From the NCBI GenBank assembly GCA_963837515.1, contig CAWINT010000002.1:1054001-1118000 (forward strand): a DNA stretch of 64,000 bases, in the 5' to 3' direction. How positions within the stretch are numbered: position 1 is the stretch's first letter; every line of letters begins with the position of its first letter. A program made the position numbers and the translations under genes. Of this stretch, positions 47,599 to 56,395 are shown piece by piece. A model generated the notes under the pieces. It saw only the letters and a program-made list of their open reading frames with translations. It was not told the DNA's origin and did no database searches. Source of the stretch: RYN-230 sp963837515. GTDB taxonomy: Bacteria; Actinomycetota; Actinomycetes; Streptosporangiales; Streptosporangiaceae.

Positions 47599-47890
47599 GC
47601 CTGCCGGACCGGGCCGAGTTGCTCGGCCTGGCCGCCCACACCCGGTCCCGGGGCAGCGGCCGCCCGGCGGGCGGTCGCGAGGCCCAGCCCACCAGATCAT
47701 CGGGTACCTGCCGTCTGCCGGGCTGACGGGCCTGGAGCGGGCCCGTCCGGCTCTGCGCGCTGCGCCCTGCGGTGGATCGTGGCAGGCTGGTCCGGGAGGC
47801 CCTTGCCACGCCGCTGGCCGGCCTGCACGCGGCGGGGGAGGGGCAGCCTGCTGGCGGGGCGGTTGCGGGACACGAGATGAGGCATCCAGG
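47595..47890 (+). pseudogene. Gap between parA and scpA with a possibly degraded small gene
   Basis: A GTG at 47595 overlaps the parA stop (GTGA) and opens a 44-codon frame beginning MSLPDRAELLGLAAHTRSRG. After its stop, protein-like stretches continue in the other two frames (HQIIGYLPSAGLTGLERARP, then LVREALATPLAGLHAAG), reaching the scpA start. This looks like one small gene of about 95 codons broken by two or more shifts. I do not recognise the family, and chance reading in GC-rich DNA is possible. Confidence 0.3.
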
Positions 47891-48759
47891 TGATGGGAGC
47901 GGTGGCGGCTGAGCCCGGCGGCGAAGCCGCGCCGGGCAGCGGCCCGGCCGGGTTCGAGGTGCACCTCGACGTGTTCGAGGGTCCCTTCGACCTGCTGCTC
48001 GGCCTGATCTCCAAGCACAAGCTGGATATCACCGAGGTCGCCCTGTCCCAGGTGACCGACGAGTTCATCGCGTACATCCGGGCCCGCGCCGACGGTTGGG
48101 ACCTGGACCAGGCCAGTTACTTCCTGCTGGTCGCCGCGACCCTGCTCGACCTCAAGGCGGCCCGGCTGCTGCCCAGCGGCGAGGTGGAGGACGAGGAGGA
48201 CCTCGCCCTGCTGGAGGCGCGGGACCTGCTGTTCGCCCGGCTGCTGCAGTACCGCGCGTACAAGGAGGTCGCGGCGGTCTTCGCCGGCCGGATGTCGGTA
48301 CAGGGCCGCCGGTTCCCCCGGCGGGTACCGATGGAACCGCAGTTCGCCGAACTGCTCCCGGAGGTGCTGTTCGGGCTCGGCGCCGCCGAGTTCGCCGCGA
48401 TCGCCGCGCGCGCCCTGGCCCCGCGCCCGGTCCCGGTGGTCAGCACCGACCACCTGCACTCGCCGCAGACCACGGTCCGGGAGCAGGCCGCCATCCTCGC
48501 CCGGCGGCTGCGTGAACTCGGCCGGGCCACGTTCCGGCGGCTGTCGGCCGACTGCCTGGGCACCTATGAGATCGTCGCCCGGTTCCTGGCCCTGCTGGAG
48601 CTGTACCGGGAAGGCAGCGTCTCCTTCGACCAGGTGGCCCCGCTGGGCGAGCTGTACGTGACCTGGGCCTCGGAAGACCAGGCGGACGAGGCCGAGGGGG
48701 ACGCCGCCGCCCCGGCGCCGAGCGCCCCGGCCCAGGAGGGAACCAGTGAGCATGAATGA
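47890..48759 (+). CDS. scpA: Segregation and condensation protein A
   Basis: The 289-residue kleisin that links the SMC heads and binds ScpB in chromosome condensation. The N-terminal SMC-neck helix region starts FEVHLDVFEGPFDLLLGLIS, followed by KLDITEVALSQVTDEFI and YFLLVAATLLDLKAARLLP, all diagnostic. The C-terminal winged helix includes VARFLALLELYREGSVSFDQ, followed by an acidic tail. GTG 47890 is immediately followed by an in-frame ATG at 47893; either may be used. It overlaps scpB by 14 bp. Confidence 0.93.
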   Translation: MMGAVAAEPGGEAAPGSGPAGFEVHLDVFEGPFDLLLGLISKHKLDITEVALSQVTDEFIAYIRARADGWDLDQASYFLLVAATLLDLKAARLLPSGEVEDEEDLALLEARDLLFARLLQYRAYKEVAAVFAGRMSVQGRRFPRRVPMEPQFAELLPEVLFGLGAAEFAAIAARALAPRPVPVVSTDHLHSPQTTVREQAAILARRLRELGRATFRRLSADCLGTYEIVARFLALLELYREGSVSFDQVAPLGELYVTWASEDQADEAEGDAAAPAPSAPAQEGTSEHE

Positions 48760-49534
48760 GGCGCCCGGCCCGGCGCCGGAGGATGAGCGGCTGGCCGGCC
48801 CGGCCTCCCGGAACGGCGCGGCCGGCCCGCAGGGCGGGCTGCCCCCAGCGGCTGCGCAGCCTGGTGGTGCCAGTGCGCCTGCTGGGGCCGTTGGGCCTGA
48901 AGAAGAGGCGATCCCGCCCGGGGTGAGCGGAGCGCCGGCCGGCGGGATCGCGGCGGGCGGAGCCACCCCCGCCGGGGGTCCCGGGCTGGGCGCCAGCCTG
49001 GAGGCGATTCTGCTGGTGGTGGACGAACCGGTGCCCGAGGTGGTGCTGGCCCAGGTGCTGGAGCGGCCCCGCGGTGAGATCGCCGCGGCGCTGCGCGACC
49101 TCGCCGCCAGCTACGACGCGGAGCAGCGCGGCTTCGACCTGCGCGAGGTGGCGGGCGGCTGGCGGTTCTACACCCGGGCGGAGTGCGCGCCGGTAGTGGA
49201 GCGGTTCGTCCGGGACGGCCAGGAGGTGCGGCTCACGCAGGCGGCGCTGGAAACGCTGGCGGTGGTCGCCTACCGGCAGCCGGTGAGCCGGGCCCGCGTC
49301 TCCGCGGTCCGCGGCGTGAACTGCGACGGTGTGCTGCGCACACTCACGCTGCGCGGGCTGGTCGAGGAGGCCGGCACCGACACCGAGACCGGGGCTATCC
49401 TCTTCCGGACGACTGCGTACTTCCTGGAGCGCCTGGGCCTGGCCAGCCTGGACGAGCTGCCCGAACTCGCGCCGTTCCTGCCCGAGCACATGGAGGACGT
49501 GGAGGAAGCTGCCGATGAGCGCCCGGGACCCTGA
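48746..49534 (+). CDS. scpB: Segregation and condensation protein B
   Basis: The 262-residue partner of ScpA. The family part begins near residue 80 (LGASLEAILLVVDEPVP) and contains the two winged helices, with GFDLREVAGGWRFYTR, LTQAALETLAVVAYRQPVSR and LRTLTLRGLVEEAGTD. The first 79 residues are an unusual Gly/Ala/Pro-rich leader that includes an 11-bp inverted repeat (48908-48918 with 48941-48951). GTG 48746 is chosen because GGAGGG lies seven bases upstream. The gene overlaps scpA, and rluB starts inside its 3' end. Confidence 0.92.
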   Translation: MSMNEAPGPAPEDERLAGPASRNGAAGPQGGLPPAAAQPGGASAPAGAVGPEEEAIPPGVSGAPAGGIAAGGATPAGGPGLGASLEAILLVVDEPVPEVVLAQVLERPRGEIAAALRDLAASYDAEQRGFDLREVAGGWRFYTRAECAPVVERFVRDGQEVRLTQAALETLAVVAYRQPVSRARVSAVRGVNCDGVLRTLTLRGLVEEAGTDTETGAILFRTTAYFLERLGLASLDELPELAPFLPEHMEDVEEAADERPGP

Positions 49535-50305
49535 CGCCGATCCTGGTGAGCCCGGCGAGCGGGACAGCCTGACCGACGTCCCGGGCGGCGTGCGGCTGCA
49601 GAAGGTGCTGGCGGCGGCCGGGGTGGGCAGTCGGCGGCACTGCGAGGAGGTGATCGGCGAGGGCCGGGTCGAGGTGGATGGCGAGGTCGTCCGCCGGTTC
49701 GGGGCGCGGGTCAACCCCGAGCATCAGGTCATCCGGGTGGACGGGATGCGCATCCCGTCCCGCCAGGACCTGGTCTACCTGGCGCTCAACAAGCCGGCCG
49801 GGGTGCTCACCACGATGTCCGACGACCGGGCCGGCCGACCATCGCCGACTTCCTCGGCGAGCACGCCGAGCGGCTCTACCACGTGGGCCGGCTGGACTAC
49901 GACACCGAAGGCCTGATGCTGCTGATGAACGACGGGGAACTGGCGCACCGGCTGACCCATCCCCGGTTCGGCGTGCCGAAGACCTACCTGGCCGACGTGC
50001 CCGGCCCGGTGCCGCGGGACGTGGCGCGCCGCCTGCTGTCCGGCGTGGAACTGGCCGACGGGGTCGCCAGCGCGGACAAGTTCCGGGTGGTCGAGTCGGC
50101 CGGCTCGCGGGCCCTGGTGGAGATCACCCTGCACGAGGGCCGCAAGCACATCGTCCGCCGGATGCTGGCCGAGGCCGGCCACCCGGTCAGCCGGCTGGTC
50201 CGCACGCACGTCGGCCCCGTGGCGCTCGGCGCGCTCCGGCCCGGGACCATCCGGCCGCTCACGACCCGGGAGATCGGCGAGTTGTACGCCGCGGTCGGTC
50301 TGTAA
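49515..50305 (+). CDS. rluB: 23S rRNA pseudouridine synthase, RluB-like, with a -1 frameshift
   Basis: An S4-domain pseudouridine synthase of the RsuA/RluB group. The S4 domain is VRLQKVLAAAGVGSRRHCEE. The frame from ATG 49515 reads to LNKPAGVLTTMSDDR; at the G-run 49828-49830 one G is missing (GACCGGGCC for GACCGGGGCC), and the next frame continues GRPTIADFLGEHAERLYHV then GRLDYDTEGLMLL with the catalytic Asp, and finally ITLHEGRKHIVRRM, to the stop at 50303-50305. Restored, the protein is about 263 residues and complete. The shift is most simply an indel in the sequence. Confidence 0.9.
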
Positions 50306-50377
50306 CCTTGGATCAAGACGGCGGGCTAGCGGAGTCCTCGGACCTGGCGGCCGGGATACGGGTGAAGGAGCAGGCTG

Positions 50378-50740
50378 GTGGCGGTCAGGGCGATCCGTGG
50401 CGCGGTGCAGGTCAACGCGAACGAGCGCGGGGCGATCCTCGAAGGCACGACCGAGCTGGTCACCGAGGTGATGCGGCGGAACAACCTGGTCACCGACGAC
50501 GTGATCAGCGTGGTGTTCACCGCGACGCCCGACCTGGACGCGGAATTCCCGGCGCTCGCCGCGCGGAAGACCGGCTTCCAGGACGTGCCGCTGCTGTGCG
50601 CCACCGAGATCGCGGTCCCGCACGCCATGCCGCGCGTGGTACGGCTGCTGCTGCACCTGGAGACCACCATGACCCGGGCGGAGCTGCAGCACGTGTACCT
50701 GCGTGGCGCGGTCGCGCTGCGGCTGGACATCGCGCAATGA
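50378..50740 (+). CDS. aroH: Chorismate mutase, AroH type
   Basis: A 120-residue trimeric AroH-class chorismate mutase that makes prephenate for phenylalanine and tyrosine synthesis. The family pattern is present: VRAIRGAVQVNANERGAILE with active-site Arg, VISVVFTATPDLDAEFPA, VPLLCATEIAVPHAMPR with the catalytic Arg, and the closing LQHVYLRGAVALR. GTG 50378 follows GAAGGAGCAG. Its stop overlaps the tyrA start (ATGA, 50737-50740), so the two consecutive pathway enzymes are coupled. Confidence 0.94.
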   Translation: MAVRAIRGAVQVNANERGAILEGTTELVTEVMRRNNLVTDDVISVVFTATPDLDAEFPALAARKTGFQDVPLLCATEIAVPHAMPRVVRLLLHLETTMTRAELQHVYLRGAVALRLDIAQ

Positions 50741-51870
50741 AGGCGGGGGAGGCCCCGGCCAGCGTGGTCATCATCGGGACCGGGCTGATCGGCACCTCGA
50801 TCGCGCTGGCCCTGCGGGCCCGCGGGACGGCCGTGTGGCTGGCCGACGCCGACCCGGCCGCGGCCCGGCTGGCCGCGGACATCGGTGCCGGGCAGGTGCT
50901 GCCGCCCGGCGGCCCGCCCGGCGGCCCGGCCGGTGTCGCCGTGCTGGCCGTGCCGCCGGCCGCGGTGGCGGTGACGCTGGCCAGCGCGCAGGGCGACGGG
51001 CTGGCCCGCTGGTACACCGACGTGGCCAGCGTGAAGAGCCTGCCGCTGTCCCAGGCCCGGGACCGGGGTTGCGACCTGGGCAGCTTCGTGCCCGGCCACC
51101 CGCTGTCCGGCCGGGAAAGATCCGGGCCGGCCGCCGCCCGGGCCGACCTGTTCCTCGGCCGTCCCTGGGTGCTCTGCGATGACCCCGGTGTCCCCGGGGC
51201 GGGGCTGGCCGCCGTCGAGGCGCTCGCCCGGGCCTGCGGAGCCGAGCCGGTGCGGGCCCGCGCCGCCGAGCACGACGCCTGGGTCGCGCTGGTGTCGCAC
51301 GCCCCGCACGTCGTCGCCGCCGCCATGGCGGCCCGGCTGGCGGAGGCGCCCGGTGGGGCTCTGGCCCTGGCGGGGCCGGGGGTGCGCGACGTGACCCGGA
51401 TCGCGGCCGGGGACAGTGGCCTGTGGACCCAGATCCTCGCGGCCAACGCGGCGCCGGTCGCGGGGGTGCTCCGCGCGGTGGCGGCGGAACTGGCCGCCGC
51501 CGCTGACTCCCTCGGCGAAGTGGCCCAGTCCATGACCGGGGCGGGCGGCGGGGCCGCCGACCCCAGCGCGGAACTCAAGGTGCTGTCCGCGCTGCTGGAG
51601 CACGGCTCGGCCGGCGTCGCCCGGCTGCCGGGCAAGCGCGGCGGGCCGGCCCGGGCCGAGAGCCTGGTCCAGGTGGTCATCTCCGACCAGCCGGGCGAAC
51701 TGGCCCGGCTGTTCCAGGCGGCCAGGGTGGCGGGGGTCAACATCGAGGACATCGGCATCGAGCATTCGCCCGGGCTGCCGGTCGGGGTGGCCGAACTGAC
51801 CGTCCGCCCAGCCGCGGTCGGCCCGCTGACCGAGGCGCTGGCGGCCGGCGGATGGCCCGTCCGCCGGTAG
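50737..51870 (+). CDS. tyrA: Prephenate dehydrogenase
   Basis: A 377-residue NAD(P)-dependent enzyme converting prephenate to 4-hydroxyphenylpyruvate for tyrosine. The Rossmann motif is VVIIGTGLIGTSIALALRARG; the catalytic His lies in FVPGHPLSGRERSGP, and LVSHAPHVVAAAMA and ALAGPGVRDVTRIAAGD follow. A C-terminal ACT domain (from about residue 305, VQVVISDQPGELARLFQ) suggests feedback control by an amino acid. The ATG overlaps the aroH stop. Its TAG stop (51868-51870) is also the first half of the candidate -10 box of cmk. Confidence 0.94.
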   Translation: MKAGEAPASVVIIGTGLIGTSIALALRARGTAVWLADADPAAARLAADIGAGQVLPPGGPPGGPAGVAVLAVPPAAVAVTLASAQGDGLARWYTDVASVKSLPLSQARDRGCDLGSFVPGHPLSGRERSGPAAARADLFLGRPWVLCDDPGVPGAGLAAVEALARACGAEPVRARAAEHDAWVALVSHAPHVVAAAMAARLAEAPGGALALAGPGVRDVTRIAAGDSGLWTQILAANAAPVAGVLRAVAAELAAAADSLGEVAQSMTGAGGGAADPSAELKVLSALLEHGSAGVARLPGKRGGPARAESLVQVVISDQPGELARLFQAARVAGVNIEDIGIEHSPGLPVGVAELTVRPAAVGPLTEALAAGGWPVRR

Positions 51871-51880
51871 CATCGCTTCG
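51868..51880 (+). promoter_or_regulatory. Candidate leaderless promoter of cmk (-10 TAGCAT)
   Basis: TAGCAT at 51868-51873 is followed by six bases and the cmk GTG at 51880, repeating the TANNNT-N6-GTG layout of hisD and polA. The TAG is also the stop codon of tyrA. Confidence 0.45.
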
Positions 51881-52569
51881 TGACCGCTTGCCTCATCATC
51901 GCCGTGGATGGCCCGGCCGGGTCCGGTAAGTCCAGCGCCGCACGCGCCGTGGCCAGCGCCCTTGGCCTGCGTTATCTGGACACCGGCGCCATGTACCGGG
52001 CGCTGACCTGGTGGATGCTCCAGCGTGGCGTCCCGGTCAGCAGTCCGGAGCAGGTCGCTGAGCACGCCCGGCAGCCAGTCATCGCGGTGAGCACCGACCC
52101 CGGGCAGCCAGCCATCACGGTGGACGGCGCCGATGTGACCGGGCCCATCCGGACCCGTGAGGTGTCCAACGCGGTCAGCGCGGTGGCCGCGGTCCCGGCC
52201 GTGCGCTCGCACCTGGTGGCCATGCAGCAGGCGATCATCGCCGAGGCTTGCGCGGCCGGATCCGGCATCGTGGCCGAGGGCCGGGACATCGGCACGGTGG
52301 TCGCGCCGCAGGCGCCGGTCAAGGTCTTCCTCACCGCCAACGAGACCATCCGGGCCCGGCGGCGCAGCGCCGACCTGGCCGCCGACCCGGGCGCTACGCC
52401 CGAGGTCACGCTGTCCGAGCAGCAGCGCCGCGACCGGGCCGACTCACCGCAGACGGCCATGGCCGCCGATGCCGTGCAGATCGACTCCACCGGGCTGGAC
52501 CTGGACGAAGTGACCGGCGCCATCCTGGCCCTGGCCCGGGTGCAGGCCCCCGCGGCGTGGTCCCGGTGA
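51880..52569 (+). CDS. cmk: Cytidylate kinase
   Basis: The 229-residue kinase phosphorylates CMP and dCMP. The P-loop is IAVDGPAGSGKSSAARAVA, followed by YLDTGAMYRALTWWML, and the CMP-binding SNAVSAVAAVPAVR, GIVAEGRDIGTVVAP and FLTANETIRARRR motifs. The Asp-rich C-terminal end is IDSTGLDLDEV. GTG 51880 has no ribosome site but follows a -10 box by six bases. Its stop overlaps the der start (GTGA, 52566-52569), as in many actinobacteria. Confidence 0.95.
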   Translation: MTACLIIAVDGPAGSGKSSAARAVASALGLRYLDTGAMYRALTWWMLQRGVPVSSPEQVAEHARQPVIAVSTDPGQPAITVDGADVTGPIRTREVSNAVSAVAAVPAVRSHLVAMQQAIIAEACAAGSGIVAEGRDIGTVVAPQAPVKVFLTANETIRARRRSADLAADPGATPEVTLSEQQRRDRADSPQTAMAADAVQIDSTGLDLDEVTGAILALARVQAPAAWSR

Positions 52570-53976
52570 GTGAGGCAGAGCGGGTCGCCGAGACCCGCGT
52601 CCCGGTCGTCGCCGTGGTCGGCCGGCCCAACGTGGGGAAGTCCACGCTGGTGAACCGGGTACTCGGCAGCAGGCAGGCGGTGGTGCAGGACGTTCCCGGG
52701 GTGACCCGGGACCGGGTGACCTACGATGCGTCGTGGCGCGGCCGGGCGTTCACCCTGGTGGACACCGGCGGCTGGGAGCCCTTCCCGGGCGCCGAGGCCG
52801 GCCAGTCCAGCCGGGCGCTGGCCGAGCAGGTGACGGCCCAGGCGCAGGTCGCCGTGCAGGCCGCCGACGCGGTGCTGTTCGTGGTGGATGCCGTCGTGGG
52901 TATCACCGACGCGGACGCGGCCGTCGCCGCGGTGCTGCGCCGGTCCGGGAGGCCGGTCATCCTGGCGGCGAACAAGGTCGACGACGCTCCCGCCGAGCCG
53001 GCCGCGACCGCGCTGTGGTCCCTCGGCCTGGGCGAACCGCTGCCGGTCAGCGCGCTGCACGGGCGGGGCAGCGGTGACTTGCTGGACGCGCTGCTGGACG
53101 CGCTGCCCCCGGCGCCGCGCGAGATCCTGGACGCCGCGGGGGGCCCGCGCCGGGTGGCGCTCATCGGCCGCCCCAATGTGGGCAAGTCCAGCCTGCTCAA
53201 CAAGCTGGCCGGGGAGACCCGGGTGCTGGTGGACGACGTGGCGGGCACCACCCGCGACCCGGTGGACGAGCTTATCGAGCTGGGCGGGCAGACCTGGCGG
53301 TTCGTGGACACGGCCGGGATCCGGCGCCGGGCGAAGGAGAGCCAGGGCGCGGATTTCTACGCGGCGCTGCGGACCGCTGGCGCGCTGGAACGTGCGGAGG
53401 TGGCGGTCGTCCTGGTGGACGCGAGCGATCCGCTCACCGAACAGGACCTGCGGATCGTCTCGACGGTCATCGAGGCTGGCCGGGCCCTGGTCATCGGGTA
53501 CAACAAGTGGGACCTGGTGGACACCGAGCGGCGGGAGCAGCTGGACCGGGAGATCGACCGGCAGCTGCACACCGCCCGCTGGGCGCCCCGGGTCAACATC
53601 TCCGCGCTGACCGGGCGGCACGTTCAACCGGCTGGTGCCCGCCCTGGAGCTGGCGCTGCGCAGCTGGGAGACCAGGGTCCCGACCGGCCGTCTCAACGCC
53701 TGGCTGAACGAGGTGATCGCGGCCACCCCGCCGCCGTCGCGTGGCGGCAGGCAGCCGAAGATCCTGTTCGCCACCCAGGCGGGCATCCGGCCGCCGCATG
53801 TGGTGCTGTTCACCACCGGGTTCCTGGAGGCCGGGTACCGCCGGTTCATCGAGCGGAAGCTGCGCGAGGAGTTCGGCTTCGAGGGCAGCCCGCTCCGGGT
53901 ATCGCTGCGGCTCCGGGAGCGGCGGCAGCGTCCGGACAGCCGGACCGGCCCGGCCCGCTCCCGCACCCGGCGTTAG
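52566..53976 (+). CDS. der: Ribosome biogenesis GTPase Der, with a +1 frameshift
   Basis: Der is a double-GTPase needed for 50S maturation. G domain one has VVGRPNVGKSTLVNRV and DTGGWE; G domain two has IGRPNVGKSSLLNKL, DTAGIRRR, NKWDLV and the G5-type SALTGRHV. There an extra T (GTTC for GTC, 53623-53624) shifts the frame; the KH-like C-terminal domain continues as NRLVPALELALRSWETR and RQPKILFATQAGIRPP in the next frame to the TAG at 53974-53976. Corrected length is about 469 residues. As der is normally essential, an indel in the sequence is more likely than loss. A palindromic-element copy begins at the stop codon. Confidence 0.93.
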
Positions 53977-54050
53977 CCCGGGGGACGACCCACCACCGGG
54001 ATGACCGGACGAGCCTCAACACCGGCCGCCCTCCCCCGGGGGCCGCGCGA
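53974..54050 (+). repeat. Dispersed palindromic element, degenerate copy after der
   Basis: TAGCCCGGGGGACGACCC starts at the der stop, continues ACCACCGGGATGACCGG, and is followed by CCGCCCTCCCCCGGGGG (54026-54042). The core and the GGGATnACCGG follow-on match the array unit, with several differences. It lies between the convergent der and ATPase genes and may act as a terminator. Confidence 0.6.
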
Positions 54051-54087
54051 CTGCGCATGCGGGGAGGGCGGCCGGCGGTCTGAGGGA

Positions 54088-54570
54088 TCAGCCGGTGAGC
54101 CGGAACCAGACGGTGGTGGCCCGCTCGTCGCGCAGGTAGCCCCAGCCGTCCGCCAGCTGCTCGACCAGGAACAGTCCGTGTCCCTCAGGCACGAGCACCT
54201 CGTCCTTGACCACCGGGCTGGTGACCGAGCCGTCGTCGGTCACCTCGACCTGGATCGCGTCACCGGCACGGAGCAGGACAAGCGTGACCATGCCGCCGGG
54301 CTGTCCTGAATCGGTGTGCAGCACGGCGTTGGTGACTAGTTCGGAGCAGAGTAAAACCGCGACGTCCAGGCGCGGGTGGTCAGGGCCGAGCTGGTCCGCT
54401 ACGAACGCGCGGGCCGCGGCGACGTTGCGGCACTCACCGGCGATCCGCAGGGTGCCGAGCACCTGCGGGGACGGGGCCTGCGGCCGGTCGCCGGCGGGCG
54501 CCCGGCCGTGGGCGGCGTGATGACCACCGGCCGGGCGCGCCGCGGTGACGGCGCGGGTGATGGCTGCCAT
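54088..54570 (-). CDS. RsbW-like ATP-binding protein (anti-sigma/regulatory kinase fold)
   Basis: A 160-residue GHKL ATPase related to anti-sigma factor kinases. The N box is LLCSELVTNAVLHT near residue 70 and the G1 box VEVTDDGS near 107, with GHGLFLVEQLADGWG (G2) near 128. About 45 residues precede the domain. ATG at 54568-54570 follows AAGGAG; a longer start at 54648 is less likely. Proteins of this type commonly accompany WhiJ-like HTH and DUF397 genes, and this one is divergent from such a pair, so a role in the same regulatory circuit is inferred. Confidence 0.85.
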   Translation of the reverse strand: MAAITRAVTAARPAGGHHAAHGRAPAGDRPQAPSPQVLGTLRIAGECRNVAAARAFVADQLGPDHPRLDVAVLLCSELVTNAVLHTDSGQPGGMVTLVLLRAGDAIQVEVTDDGSVTSPVVKDEVLVPEGHGLFLVEQLADGWGYLRDERATTVWFRLTG

Positions 54571-54864
54571 GTTCGGTGCGCTCCTTCCCCCCGGCCCTGG
54601 CTGCGCGGCGCTGCCGCAATCGGGGCCCAGCCCCGCTCTGATGCTCATTAGTAGTCGCTTAGATACGGGGCGTCAGGAACCATCATGGTGTGCGCCTGCA
54701 CCTCACGCAAGTGCGTAGCACAAATAGGGAAGGCGAGATTTCAGATGCGATCTCATAACCTTCGCAATTCCAGTATCGTTACTTCGTGTACGCGGCCATG
54801 CGGCGCTGTCGCGCTTCCAGGTGCGACGGCCGTAGGATCTGGCTGCCGAGGAGGCGAGACGCTC
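54571..54864. promoter_or_regulatory. Divergent promoter region, markedly AT-richer
   Basis: The 294-bp gap between the ATPase gene and the HTH gene is much less GC-rich than the rest of the window, especially 54645-54790. It holds a TAGGAT box (54832-54837) about 28 bp before the HTH start, and short inverted repeats such as GAGAT...ATCTC (54738-54757) and ACGCA-AG-TGCGT (54706-54717). These are candidate operator sites for the flanking regulators. Confidence 0.45.
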
Positions 54865-55719
54865 GTGTCGATCGGTCCCACGGTCCGGCGGCGCCGGCTC
54901 GGCTCCGAGTTAAGGCGACTGCGCGAGGCGCATTCCTTCAAGCTTGACGAGGCCGCGGACAAACTGGGGCTGGCCGCGTCCACTCTGTCGCGCATCGAAA
55001 CGGGGAAAGCGCCGACCCGGACGGTCTATCTGACCGCTATGTTCGATATGTACGGAGTGGTGGATCCCGGGCAGCGCCAAGTGCTGCTGGAGATGGCCCG
55101 GGAGGGGCATCGCAAGGGCTGGTGGGCCGTCTACGACGACGTCCTCCCGACCGGCTTCGATGTCTACGTCGGGCTGGAGGCGGAAGCGGCCGGGCTGCGG
55201 GTCTTCGAGGATCAGGTCGTCCACGGCCTGCTCCAGACCGAGGAGTATGCCCGGACGGTGATGACCGCCGTGCGGCGCAGGCAGCAGCCCCGGGCCATCG
55301 ACCGGGCCGTGGAGCTGCGGATGCAGCGGCAGAAGGTGCTCACCCGCGAAGACCCGTTGCAGCTGTGGTGCATCCTTGACGAACCGGTCATCTCGCGGAT
55401 GATCGGCGGCCGCGAGGTGATGCACGCCCAGCTGGCGCACCTGCAGGAGGTGAGCCAGTGGCCGAACGTCACGTTGCAGGTTCTCCCCCTGGCCAGCGGG
55501 GTGCACCCGGCTCTTAACGGCCCGTTCTGCATTCTGGAGTTCCCGGAGCGCAGCGACCCGGAGGTGGTCTACACCGAGGGTGTTGCGGGGCACGCCTACC
55601 TGGAAAGAGACCCTGACGTCCGCCTTTGCGCGGAGGTTTTCGACCTGCTCAGGGCGGCCGCCGCGTCGCCAGCTGATACCGTGGAATTGATCAGCAGAAT
55701 TGCGGGAAGTTATGCCTGA
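54865..55719 (+). CDS. WhiJ-like HTH regulator (XRE domain plus DUF5753)
   Basis: A 284-residue regulator. The N-terminal XRE helix-turn-helix is RRRLGSELRRLREAHSFKLD then AADKLGLAASTLSRIETGK (residues about 8-46). The rest is DUF5753: GWWAVYDDVLPTGFDVYVGL, VHGLLQTEEYARTV, WCILDEPVISRMIGG and LPLASGVHPALNGPF are the usual landmarks. GTG 54865 follows GAGGAGGCGAG. The downstream DUF397 gene follows closely, the standard actinobacterial arrangement in which the small protein is thought to modulate the HTH protein. Confidence 0.92.
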   Translation: MSIGPTVRRRRLGSELRRLREAHSFKLDEAADKLGLAASTLSRIETGKAPTRTVYLTAMFDMYGVVDPGQRQVLLEMAREGHRKGWWAVYDDVLPTGFDVYVGLEAEAAGLRVFEDQVVHGLLQTEEYARTVMTAVRRRQQPRAIDRAVELRMQRQKVLTREDPLQLWCILDEPVISRMIGGREVMHAQLAHLQEVSQWPNVTLQVLPLASGVHPALNGPFCILEFPERSDPEVVYTEGVAGHAYLERDPDVRLCAEVFDLLRAAAASPADTVELISRIAGSYA

Positions 55720-55753
55720 TAAACGTGCTTTGGGGCACAGAAGGGACTTGCGG

Positions 55754-55963
55754 ATGACCCCCGATTTCAGCAACGCCCGCTGGTTCAAGAGCAGTGCTTC
55801 CAGCGTCACGGGATGCGTGGAAATCGCGCACCTGCCTAATGGGCTGGTCGCCCTCCGCGACTCGAAGGACATCAGCAGAGCGCCGCACGTGTTCAACCAC
55901 CACGAATGGACAGCTTTCCTGGCCGGCGTGCGGAACGGCGAGTTCGACCTGCCCACCCGCTAG
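55754..55963 (+). CDS. DUF397 small protein, partner of the 54865 regulator
   Basis: A 69-residue DUF397 protein. The family core is complete: ARWFKSSASSVTGCVEIAHL, VALRDSKDISRAP and EWTAFLAGVRNGEFDLP. ATG 55754 follows GAAGGGACTTG; an earlier ATG at 55712 overlaps the regulator's stop and would add 14 residues. DUF397 genes nearly always sit beside a WhiJ-like gene and are known or proposed to act in development and antibiotic control in Streptomyces. The 17-bp hairpin starts right at its stop codon. Confidence 0.88.
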   Translation: MTPDFSNARWFKSSASSVTGCVEIAHLPNGLVALRDSKDISRAPHVFNHHEWTAFLAGVRNGEFDLPTR

Positions 55964-56001
55964 CCGGACTGGCCCGGGGGGCGACCCCCGGGCCAGTCCG
56001 G
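55964..56001. terminator. 17-bp perfect hairpin after the DUF397 gene
   Basis: CCGGACTGGCCCGGGGG (55964-55980) pairs perfectly with the arm at 55985-56001 around the tetraloop GCGA. It begins at the third base past the stop codon. Its core, CCCGGGGGGCGACCCCCGGG, is a version of the dispersed element with GCGA in place of ACGA. It probably terminates transcription. Confidence 0.75.
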
Positions 56002-56155
56002 CCGCGCCCGGTCCAGGCCCGAATGACCCGTGGCCGATCGCGGGGGCTCCGGGGGGTCGCCCCCGGGTCCCCCCCGGGGGTCAGCCCCCGGGGTCAATAG
56101 TGCCCGGCTTGCGGGATCGGGCACTTTCGGCCGGGGTCACCGGCCGGGCCGTTGC
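56002..56155. repeat. G/C-run region between two convergent DUF397 genes
   Basis: Further element-like pieces follow the hairpin: GGGGGCTCCGGGGGGTCGCC at about 56042 and runs of C and G to 56093. GTGCCCG (56100-56106) pairs with CGGGCAC (56118-56124) followed by TTT, a terminator-like hairpin usable by the leftward operon in reverse or the rightward one. GGCCGG-GGTCA-CCGGCC follows at 56130-56146. Confidence 0.6.
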
Positions 56156-56395
56156 TCAGCTGCCGGGCTCACCGAAATCACCGTCAGTGGCGCCCCCGAC
56201 GAAAGCACGCCATTCACCGGCGGTGAAGATGAGCGCCGGGCCGTCCGGGTGCCTCGAGTGGCGCAGCGCCACGTCACCGCCGGCCAGAAAAGCGACCTCC
56301 ACGCAGTTACCCCCGGTGGGCCCGCTGCGCCTGCTCTTGCGCCAGGCCACCGGCCCAAGTTCAGTAGCTGGCATACCGTTGCGGATGCTGTTCAT
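56156..56395 (-). CDS. DUF397 small protein, partner of the 56361 regulator
   Basis: A 79-residue DUF397 protein with the core VAWRKSRRSGPTGGNCVEVA, VALRHSRHPDGPALIF and EWRAFVGGATDGDFGE. ATG at 56393-56395 follows GGAGGGG and overlaps the end of the HTH gene by 35 bp, so the pair is transcribed and probably translated together. It converges on the other DUF397 gene, giving a mirror-image arrangement. Basic residues replace the KSS and DSK of the classical motif (KSR, HSR). Confidence 0.87.
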   Translation of the reverse strand: MNSIRNGMPATELGPVAWRKSRRSGPTGGNCVEVAFLAGGDVALRHSRHPDGPALIFTAGEWRAFVGGATDGDFGEPGS

